From Xanthomonas fragariae (GTDB lineage Bacteria; Pseudomonadota; Gammaproteobacteria; Xanthomonadales; Xanthomonadaceae): 64,000 nt of DNA. How positions within the stretch are numbered: position 1 is the first letter of the stretch; every line of letters begins with the position of its first letter. A model generated the notes under the pieces. That model had not been told where the DNA came from. It made no database searches and saw nothing but the letters and a program-made list of their open reading frames with translations. Location of the stretch: NCBI RefSeq assembly GCF_017603965.1, contig NZ_CP071955.1:1798001-1862000 (forward strand). The letters are read 5' to 3'. Positions 55,303 to 62,249 of this stretch are shown piece after piece. The translations under genes and the position numbers were made by a program.

Positions 55303-56168
55303 GAGCGTCTAACAAAACCCCTTGAATCTTGTCTCGCCGGTGGCAAAATTGCGGACATGACACGTCGCAAAGAGATCCCCATTGCGCTGTGGAAGCGCAT
55401 CGAGCCGCTGATTCCCCAAGTGAAGCGTTCGCCCAAAGGTGGACGGCCGCGTATCAGTGATCAGCAAGCCCTCAACGGCATCGTCTATGTCTTGCGCACG
55501 GGCATGCCATGGGAAGACCTGCCTGTGGAACTGGGCTATGGCAGCGGCATGACCTGCTGGCGCCGGTTGCGTGATTGGCAAGCCGCCGGTGTGTGGCATC
55601 GTCTGCATCAGGTGTTGCTGACCGAGCTGCGTCGCGCCCAGAGGCTGGATCTGAGCCGAGCCAGTCTGGACGCCGCCAGTGTGGCCTCCCCCCGGGGGGC
55701 GCCTACACCGGGCCAAACCCGACCGATCGCGGCAAACTCGGCAGCAAACGGCATCTGATCGTGGACCGCAACGGCGTGCCCTTGGCAGTGTGCGTCACCG
55801 GCGCCAATCGGCACGACTCGGTCGTGTTCGAGGAGTTGATCGACGCCTTGCCGCCAATTGGTGGCAAACCAGGGCGCCCGCGACGTTGGCCAGACAAATT
55901 GCACGCCGACAAGGCTTACGACATCGACCGCTGTCGCGCCTTCCTCAAGCAGCGCGGCATCATTGCGCGGATCGCACGCAAGGGAATCGAGCGCAACGAC
56001 CGGTTGGGCCGTCATCGCTGGGTCGTCGAGCGCACGCATGCCTGGTTCGCAGGCATGGGCAAACTGCGCATCCGCTTTGAACGCCGCATCGATCTCCACT
56101 TGGCGTTGCTCTCGCTTGCATGCTCCATCATCTGCTTACGGCTTCTTCCTGGGTTTTGTTAGCCGCTC
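55303..56168 (+). mobile_element. IS5-family insertion sequence (866 bp)
   Basis: Terminal inverted repeats GAGCGTCTAACAAAACCC and GAGCGGCTAACAAAACCC (one mismatch), flanked by a TAA duplication at 55300-55302 and 56169-56171. The GAG ends and TNA target preference fit the IS1031-like part of the IS5 family. It encodes a two-frame transposase. Inserted between cheV and the flgB promoter. Its termini are shared by five MITEs in the window. Confidence 0.92.
55357..56162 (+). CDS. IS5-family transposase made from two frames by -1 frameshifting
   Basis: Frame 1 (55357-55758) gives MTRRKEIPIALWKRIEPLIP, GGRPRISDQQALNGIVYVLR and GMPWEDLPVELGYGSGMTCW, then LDAASV, where the first catalytic Asp lies. 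Homology then continues in the -1 frame, in the ORF ending at 56162, from GGAYTGPNPTDRGKLGSKRH through LHADKAYDIDRC (second Asp) to GRHRWVVERTHAW (Glu), the Y-R-E type C-terminus. The switch falls at a C6G6 run at 55688-55699, a plausible programmed -1 slippage site; a disabling mutation is the alternative. The stop lies inside the right terminal repeat. Confidence 0.85.
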
Positions 56169-56245
56169 TAAACGCATGCGCTGAAGTACGGGCCCTGCAT
56201 GCTGCCGGCTACTGCCCGCCGGGTCAGAACGGCCGAGCAGTCAGA

Positions 56246-57190
56246 TCAGGCCGCTTCGGCGACCACTTTAAGGCGGGCGAGTACGTAATCGGCTAATTCG
56301 TGGGCACTGTACTTGGCCACGAACGCATTGGCGCCGACCTGCTCGACCATGGCATTGTTGAACACGCCAGATAACGAGGTGTGCAGCAGCACGTACAAGC
56401 CCTGCAACCCAGGCGTTCGCCGGATTTCCGTCGTCAGCGTGTAGCCGTCCATCGCCGGCATTTCGATATCGGAGATCACCATGGCATAGCGATCGGCCGG
56501 GTTTTCGCCAGATGCAGCCACCTGCAAGAGATGGTCCAGTGCCTGGCGTCCATCCGACAGCAGGGTCGCCGAAACGCCGAGCTGGTCGAGCACGCTACGA
56601 ATTTGCTGGCGCGCCACCCGCGAATCGTCCACCACCAGCACCTGAAACTGCCGGTCGTAAGCGACCAGCTGCAGCGACGGATCCAGTTGCACGTCCTTGC
56701 TGACCTTGGCGATATCGGCGAGCACACTTTCCACGTCGATTACCTGTATCAACTCGCCCTGGAACCGCGTCACCGCCGTCAAATAAGTGGCTTCTGCACC
56801 CAGTTCCGGCGGCGGATGGATATCTTCCACCGCAATATTGACGATGCGCTCCACCCCGCTGACCAAAAAGCCCTGGACCGAGCGATTGAACTCGGCCACG
56901 ACCAGATAGCCGGGGCCGGTTCCGGAGAGCGAATCGCGCTCCGGGTGGCCGATCGCCAGGCCCAGGTCCAGCACTGGCACCGAGCGCCCGCGCACGTCGG
57001 CCACTCCGGCGAACTCGGTCGGCAGGCCTGGCACCTGAAACAATTCCGGGCGGCGCAGCACTTCCTGCACCTTGAAGACGTTAACGCCAAAAAGTTGGCG
57101 CCCACCCAGCCGGAATAGCAGCAGGGCCAGTCGATTGTGGCCAGCCAGGCGCGTACGCTGGTCGATGCGGTTGAGCAGATCGTGAGTCAT
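56246..57190 (-). CDS. cheV: CheV, chemotaxis coupling protein
   Basis: 314 residues. N-terminal CheW-like domain (LALLLFRLGGRQLFGVNVFK, LRRPELFQVPGLPTEFAGVA, VRGRSVPVLDLGLAIG) and C-terminal receiver domain (FQVLVVDDSRVARQQIRSVL; phosphoacceptor Asp in AMVISDIEMPAMDGYTL; Lys in FVAKYSAHEL). Couples receptors to CheA with adaptation by phosphorylation. It lies upstream of flgB on the same strand, now separated by the IS, and divergent from flgA. Confidence 0.95.
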   Translation of the reverse strand: MTHDLLNRIDQRTRLAGHNRLALLLFRLGGRQLFGVNVFKVQEVLRRPELFQVPGLPTEFAGVADVRGRSVPVLDLGLAIGHPERDSLSGTGPGYLVVAEFNRSVQGFLVSGVERIVNIAVEDIHPPPELGAEATYLTAVTRFQGELIQVIDVESVLADIAKVSKDVQLDPSLQLVAYDRQFQVLVVDDSRVARQQIRSVLDQLGVSATLLSDGRQALDHLLQVAASGENPADRYAMVISDIEMPAMDGYTLTTEIRRTPGLQGLYVLLHTSLSGVFNNAMVEQVGANAFVAKYSAHELADYVLARLKVVAEAA

Positions 57191-57442
57191 GTGGCAGATA
57201 TCGACAGCGCCATTAGAAAACTTGAGGGGTTTTGCGGCTGGCTTGGGCGCTGTCGGGATTGAGGAGTAGGGATCTGGGATTCGCTAGAGATCCCAGCTGC
57301 TTTTTGCATCTGGAGAACGCAATAAGAGGGGTGTCATTGGCCCATTGCCGCGAATGATTGGCCCATTGCCGCGGATGGATGAATCATCAGCAAAGCCGCT
57401 TTGCCGATCCCCGAATTCTGAAGTTCGCAATCCAGGCAAAAA

Positions 57443-57459
57443 CAGGCACACCTCTTGCA
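57443..57459 (+). promoter_or_regulatory. Sigma-54 promoter of flgA
   Basis: Plus strand CAGGCACACCTCTTGCA: GG-N10-GC with TTGCA, about 35 bp before the flgA ATG. The 302-bp cheV-flgA gap also holds two nearly identical 21-bp tandem units at 57338-57379 and degenerate GGGATT-type repeats. Confidence 0.7.
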
Positions 57460-57492
57460 AGGTCTTCTCGGTCTTCTTCCGAATCTGGTCCC

Positions 57493-58137
57493 ATGCGCCT
57501 GCTCCTGCTTGTCATTTTTTTGGTGGCCGCTCCGGCCTGGGCCGAGGGGTACCAGTCTGTCGATTCCATCCGTGCTGCGGCGCTGGCCACCGTTAGCCCG
57601 GACGCCGAGGCCGAAGCCACGCTCGATCCGGGTCTGCGCATGCCAGCCTGTCCGATCGCGCTGCAGGCGCAGCCCACCGCCACCAATACGGTGGAAGTGG
57701 CATGCCCGCAGCCGGCCGGCTGGCGCTTGTTCGTACCGCTGAAGGTGCGTCGCAACCAGGATGTGCTGGTATTGCGCCGCGGTATCAGCGCTGGAGAAAT
57801 CATTTCACTGGCCGATATCAGCATCGAGAAGCGCGATGCCGCGCGCATCGTCGGCGCGGTGCTCGCCGATCCGATAGCCGCTGTGGGTAAGACCGCCAGG
57901 CGCGTCTTGCCGGCCGGGTCGCTGCTGTCGTCCAACGATCTGGTGACCGCGCGGCTGGTGCGGCGCGGCGACACGGTACCACTGGTGTCGCGTAACGGCA
58001 GTCTGGAGGTGCGCATGAGCGGTCGCGCGCTGTCCGATGCCGGCGAGAACGAGCGCGTTTCGGTTGAGAATTCATCCTCTCGCCGGGTAGTGCAGGGGAT
58101 TGTGGAAGCGAGCGGGACCGTTGTGGTGTCCAGATAG
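57493..58137 (+). CDS. flgA: FlgA, P-ring assembly chaperone
   Basis: 214 residues from ATG 57493, chosen because the signal peptide (MRLLLLVIFLVAAPAWAEGY) starts here; the frame is open further upstream across the promoter. The SAF domain has VLVLRRGISAGEIISLADIS and GKTARRVLPAGSLLSSNDLV; the C-terminal part ends VQGIVEASGTVVVSR. Periplasmic chaperone of FlgI. Followed by flgM and flgN. Confidence 0.95.
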   Translation: MRLLLLVIFLVAAPAWAEGYQSVDSIRAAALATVSPDAEAEATLDPGLRMPACPIALQAQPTATNTVEVACPQPAGWRLFVPLKVRRNQDVLVLRRGISAGEIISLADISIEKRDAARIVGAVLADPIAAVGKTARRVLPAGSLLSSNDLVTARLVRRGDTVPLVSRNGSLEVRMSGRALSDAGENERVSVENSSSRRVVQGIVEASGTVVVSR

Positions 58138-58147
58138 AAAATCGTCA

Positions 58148-58174
58148 TAAAGTTTTTTTTTGTCCTGCCGTTAC
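58148..58174 (+). promoter_or_regulatory. Sigma-28 (FliA) promoter of flgMN
   Basis: TAAA-N15-GCCGTTAC with exact FliA spacing, in the 66-bp flgA-flgM gap and 30 bp before flgM. The spacer is dominated by a run of nine T. Confidence 0.75.
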
Positions 58175-58203
58175 TCCTTACGACCTGTAGAGGAGTTCCC
58201 GAC

Positions 58204-58515
58204 ATGAGCCAGAAAATTGAAGCCAATCTACCGACGGCTGCAACCGTTCGCACCGCGGCCCCGAGCAGCAGGATCGCTTCGGCCGGCGAAGACCGGGCGT
58301 CCCCGATCGCCGCATTACCGTCGACCGACAGCATCAAGCTGACCGGTGAGGCGACTAACTTGCAGAACCTGCAGCGCGAGCTTTCGCAGTCCTCGGCGAT
58401 CGACACCGGTCGCGTCCAGGCAGTGAAGAGTGCGTTGCAGAACGGCAGCTATTCCATCAACCCGGATGCCATCGCCAGCCGTATGATGGATCTGAATCAA
58501 CAACTGGCGGGTTGA
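58204..58515 (+). CDS. flgM: FlgM, anti-sigma-28 factor
   Basis: 103 residues with GAGGAG upstream of ATG. Disordered N-terminus, and a C-terminal sigma-binding region: DTGRVQAVKSALQNGSYSIN PDAIASRMMDLNQQLAG, typical of FlgM. Exported after hook completion to release FliA. Its own sigma-28-like promoter closes a feedback loop. Confidence 0.95.
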   Translation: MSQKIEANLPTAATVRTAAPSSRIASAGEDRASPIAALPSTDSIKLTGEATNLQNLQRELSQSSAIDTGRVQAVKSALQNGSYSINPDAIASRMMDLNQQLAG

Positions 58516-58534
58516 ACCCCGACAAAGGATGAAC

Positions 58535-58861
58535 GTGAACGAGTTGCTGCAACGTCTCAGCGATGCGCTGGCCGGCGAACGCCAGGCATTGCTTGAGAAC
58601 GACATCGATGGCTTGATGCAGCACACGCAGGACAAGCTGTCGGTGCTGCGTGCGCTCGAAGCGGCAATGCCCGAAGGCCAAGAAGAGCGTCTGCGCGAAC
58701 TGGCCGAAGCCAATCGCGCCAACGGCGCGCTGCTGGCGCGCCGGCGTCGCGAAGTGAATTGGGCACTGCGTCACCTGGGCCGCACCGAAAGTGCCCCGTC
58801 CTACGACGCCAGGGGCCAATCGAGCATGTTGCGCGGCGGACGTTCGTTGGCAGTAGCCTGA
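58535..58861 (+). CDS. flgN: FlgN, FlgK/FlgL export chaperone
   Basis: About 108 residues. The Shine-Dalgarno-like AAAGGA spaces well to GTG 58535 (VNELLQRLSDALAGERQALL); an ATG at 58529 has the site immediately adjacent and is the alternative start. Helical protein of FlgN size, with RLRELAEANRANGALLARRR and a basic end. Follows flgM by about 20 bp as in other gammaproteobacteria. Confidence 0.88.
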   Translation: MNELLQRLSDALAGERQALLENDIDGLMQHTQDKLSVLRALEAAMPEGQEERLRELAEANRANGALLARRRREVNWALRHLGRTESAPSYDARGQSSMLRGGRSLAVA

Positions 58862-59025
58862 GCGAGCCTCTTGGTGCTCGATGCCTGCGCAGCCAACATG
58901 GCATGCAGGCATGAGCCAGCAAAGTTGCTGGGTACGCAAATTGCCGTGGCCGTTAGTACCAAACGGCAATACGGTGCGTCAACGGTTCGGCGTATATTGA
59001 GGTTTCATCTACGCCGCCTTGTCCC

Positions 59026-60252
59026 GTGACCGCCAAGTTTTTTCTCAATCAAACCTTATTGCCGTCCTCGGACATGCTGCGCGCCTTCGGCGACCAGATG
59101 CTTGAAGGCGTTCTGCTGTTCCGCGCAGACGGAAAGCTGATCCTGGCCAATGCCGTCGCACGCCAGAGCCTGTGCAATGAAGACCCTGCTGACGATTGCA
59201 ATCTCGGTGAGCGGATTTCGCAGGTCTTGCCTTCGGACGCACTCAATCAAGCGCGCATCAAGGGCAGCTGGACCGGCAGCCTGCCGGTCGCCGATCGCGT
59301 GGTCATCGCGCATTTGTACTACAATGAAGAGCGGGGCGTCGGGCATTTTCTCGCGCTGTTCCACAACATCGAAGGCCAGCAGGATTACGAGCGCGAGCTG
59401 CAACAACGCCACGCCGAATTGCGCCAGGCTTATCTACGTTTGAACGGTGCGCAAGACAAACTGCTGCAGTCGGAAAAAATGGCTTCCATCGGCCAGTTGG
59501 CTGCCGGAGTGGCGCATGAAATCAATAATCCGATCGGCTACGTGCACTCCAATCTTGGCAGCTTGCAGGAATATCTGCGCAGCCTGTTCACGCTGATCGA
59601 AGCCTACGAGCGCGCGCTGCAGGCGCCCGATCCGAAGGCATTGATTCCAGAGATCGACGAGATCCGTAACCGCGCCGACATTGATTTCATCAGCCGCGAT
59701 CTGCCGCAGCTCATGGCCGAATCGCGCGAAGGCATCGAGCGGGTGACCCGTATCGTTCGCGACCTCAAGGATTTCTCGTATTCGGACCGTTCCGAGTCGT
59801 GGAAGATGGCGGACCTGCACGCCGGTCTCGAATCCACGATCAATATCATCTGGAACGAGCTCAAGTACAAGGTGACGCTGGAGCGCAATTACGCCGAGCT
59901 GCCATTGGTGGAATGCCTTCCCTCCGAGCTCAACCAGGTCTACATGAACATGCTGCTCAACGCCGGCCAGGCGATGGTCGAGCGCGGCACGATCACCGTG
60001 ACTACTGGTCGCGATGACGCCGAAAACGTTTGGATCCAGTTCCAGGACACCGGCGCCGGCATCGCCCCGGACCTGCTGCAACGCATTTTCGACCCGTTCT
60101 TCACCACCAAGCCTGTCGGCAGCGGCACCGGCTTAGGACTGTCGATTTCCTACGGCATCATCAACAAACATCACGGCCGAATCGACGTCGAAAGCACACC
60201 GGGGCAGGGTGCCAGCTTCAGGATTGTGTTGCCGGTGCGGCAGCCGCGCTGA
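59026..60252 (+). CDS. PAS-domain sensor histidine kinase (soluble)
   Basis: 408 residues from GTG 59026. The N-terminal PAS domain (QMLEGVLLFRADGKLILANA) is followed by a coiled coil and then an HisKA H-box with the phosphorylated His at residue ~164 (LAAGVAHEINNPIGYVHSNL). The ATPase has N-box LNQVYMNMLLNAGQAMVERG, G1 DTGAGIAP, F-box FDPFFTTKP and G2 GTGLGLSIS. No membrane segment, so a cytoplasmic sensor. Converges with ravR with a MITE between. Partner not evident; the adjacent RavR receiver domain or VemR are possible. Confidence 0.9.
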   Translation: MTAKFFLNQTLLPSSDMLRAFGDQMLEGVLLFRADGKLILANAVARQSLCNEDPADDCNLGERISQVLPSDALNQARIKGSWTGSLPVADRVVIAHLYYNEERGVGHFLALFHNIEGQQDYERELQQRHAELRQAYLRLNGAQDKLLQSEKMASIGQLAAGVAHEINNPIGYVHSNLGSLQEYLRSLFTLIEAYERALQAPDPKALIPEIDEIRNRADIDFISRDLPQLMAESREGIERVTRIVRDLKDFSYSDRSESWKMADLHAGLESTINIIWNELKYKVTLERNYAELPLVECLPSELNQVYMNMLLNAGQAMVERGTITVTTGRDDAENVWIQFQDTGAGIAPDLLQRIFDPFFTTKPVGSGTGLGLSISYGIINKHHGRIDVESTPGQGASFRIVLPVRQPR

Positions 60253-60357
60253 ATCGCCGGGATTGGTTATTCAAGATCAGGTATTCGGAAGAGCGGGCTT
60301 GGCGGGTGATTATCTTTGATGCGCTAGCTGACACGACGGTGCGGCGCTCTGCTTTTA

Positions 60358-60499
60358 GAGCGGCTAACAAAACGACTGCGCTCACCGCCAGGCGGGCGCG
60401 GCCGGTGCTCGGAATCGGCATGTACCACGCGTACACTCCGGTTCCTCCGCGTCGTCCGCACCCAACTGACGACTGCTGGCTACGTTTTGTTAGCCGCTC
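60358..60499. mobile_element. MITE copy 5 (142 bp)
   Basis: Perfect terminal repeats GAGCGGCTAACAAAACG at both ends; TTA duplicated at 60355-60357 and 60500-60502. Lies between two convergent genes (histidine kinase and ravR) and could fold as a bidirectional terminator. Its termini are the least diverged of the five copies. Confidence 0.9.
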
Positions 60500-60524
60500 T
60501 TAAACAATTCCCAATCCCGAATCT

Positions 60525-62246
60525 CTACTCCCTGCCGTTGCGCAGCTCATCATGCGTGCGGAAGGCCTGGCGAATGTGTTCGCGCAGTTCGTCGTCGTTC
60601 CAGGGTTTTGTGAGGAATCGGTAGATCGCGCCGCGGTTGATCGCTTCGGTCACGGTGGCAAGGTCCGTGTAGCCGGAGAGCACCAGACGTACGGTGTCGG
60701 GGTAGAGCATCTTGACCCGGCCGAGGAACTCGGTGCCGCTCATGTCGGACATGCGCTGGTCGGACAGAATCACCTGCACGTCGTTGGTGGCGAGCAGGTC
60801 GAAGGCATCGCGCACGTTGCCTGCCGCCAGAATGCGGTAGCCGTCGCGACGGAACAGCCGCACGAGCGAGCGCAGTACGTTTTCTTCGTCGTCCAGCAGC
60901 AGCAAGGTGCGATCGGGGCGGCTTTCGGCGAACGATTCCGGGCGCAGATAGCGGCGCCGCAGCGCCATGCCGGCCGACTCGGCCGACATCGGTTCGCCGA
61001 ACAGATAACCCTGGAAAATGTCGCAATCGTTGCGGCGCAAAAAGCCCAACTGCGCCTGCGATTCCACCCCGTTGGCGATCACGGTCATGCCAAGCTGGTG
61101 ACCCATCGCGATGATCGCGCGGGCAATAGCCGCTTCGCGACTGCCCGCCGGCGCGCTCTTGATGAAGCTGCGATCGATCTTCAACCGATCGACCGGATAA
61201 CGCACCAGCGCGCTGAGGCTGGAATCGCCGGTGCCGAAGTTGTCCAGGCTCAGGCTGATGCCTTCGTTGCGCAGGTTGGCCATCGTCTCGTGGACGAAGT
61301 TGACATTGTTGGTCAGCGCGCTTTCGTTGATCTCCAGCGTGACGAATTGCGCCGGCACGCCAGCGGTTTGCAATATTTCCATCACTTCGTTGAAGAAGCC
61401 GGGGCGCAGCAATTGCAGCGTTGAGACATTCATCGCAATGCTGAAATCGTCGAAGCCCTGGTCACGCCACAGCCGCGCCTGGCGGACCGCGTTCTGCAGT
61501 ACCCATTCGCCGATCTGCACGATCACGCCAAGGCGCTCGGCGGTGCGCATGAAGCGTTCCGGCACCAACATGCCCAGGGTAGGCGACTGCCAACGCAGCA
61601 ACGCTTCCATGCCGACGATGCGGCCGTCGCGCGCGCTCACCAATGGCTGATAACGCAGACGCAGTTCGCCATGTGGGATAGCATCGACGATCTGCCGCGC
61701 AATGATGCTTTCGCTATGCGTGTTGGTAGCCGAGTTACGCGTGTATAGCCGCACCGTATTGCCGCCTTCGCGCGCGGCCTGGTAACTGGCTTCTTCGGCG
61801 TAATCGAGAAGGATGGACAGCGAGGTCGAGTGTTCCGGACACAGACTGATGCCGACCTTGCCGGTCATGAACAAGGTGTAAGGCAGCACCGACAGCGGCA
61901 GTTCCAACTGCTGGCGGATCTGTTCTGCAAAATCTTCCGGTAGCGGCGTGTCCTCGCGACGCACCGCCACTACCACCATTTCATCGCTGCCATGGCGCCA
62001 CAGCTTGCCGCGCGTGCCGAGAAATTCCTGCAACCGGCGCGCCGCCAAGGTGAGTGCCTGATCGCCGACCTCGCCACTCATGTTCTCGTTGATCGAGGCG
62101 AAGTGATCGATATCGACATGAAAGATCATCAGCGGCGGGCCACCGGAAGCGGCCGCGTCTACAAGGTGCAGTAATTCGGGATGACCTGCACCGAGGCGTG
62201 TCGGCTTGACGATTTCCAGTCCAGGCAGGATGACAGGGCTCCACAT
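60525..62246 (-). CDS. ravR: RavR-type GGDEF-EAL-receiver response regulator
   Basis: 573 residues. The GGDEF domain (residues ~30-170) has GSDEM at ~85-89, a degenerate active site. The EAL domain (~185-430) keeps MEALLRW at ~212 and NESAL, but DDFG reads DNFG (~333) and the EGVE motif reads NGVE (~389). The C-terminal receiver (~445-570) has LLLLDDEENVLRSLVRLF, phosphoacceptor Asp ~495 in ILSDQRM and Lys in FLTKPW. The domain order with the adjacent kinase matches RavR of X. campestris, a c-di-GMP phosphodiesterase controlling virulence and motility. The substitutions raise doubt about full phosphodiesterase activity here. Confidence 0.85.
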   Translation of the reverse strand: MWSPVILPGLEIVKPTRLGAGHPELLHLVDAAASGGPPLMIFHVDIDHFASINENMSGEVGDQALTLAARRLQEFLGTRGKLWRHGSDEMVVVAVRREDTPLPEDFAEQIRQQLELPLSVLPYTLFMTGKVGISLCPEHSTSLSILLDYAEEASYQAAREGGNTVRLYTRNSATNTHSESIIARQIVDAIPHGELRLRYQPLVSARDGRIVGMEALLRWQSPTLGMLVPERFMRTAERLGVIVQIGEWVLQNAVRQARLWRDQGFDDFSIAMNVSTLQLLRPGFFNEVMEILQTAGVPAQFVTLEINESALTNNVNFVHETMANLRNEGISLSLDNFGTGDSSLSALVRYPVDRLKIDRSFIKSAPAGSREAAIARAIIAMGHQLGMTVIANGVESQAQLGFLRRNDCDIFQGYLFGEPMSAESAGMALRRRYLRPESFAESRPDRTLLLLDDEENVLRSLVRLFRRDGYRILAAGNVRDAFDLLATNDVQVILSDQRMSDMSGTEFLGRVKMLYPDTVRLVLSGYTDLATVTEAINRGAIYRFLTKPWNDDELREHIRQAFRTHDELRNGRE

Positions 62247-62249
62247 GAC

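Noticed and set aside
57198..57225. Sigma-28-like site in front of cheV
   Set aside because: TCAA-N16-GTCGATAT has off-consensus spacing and halves, and the start site would nearly touch the ATG.
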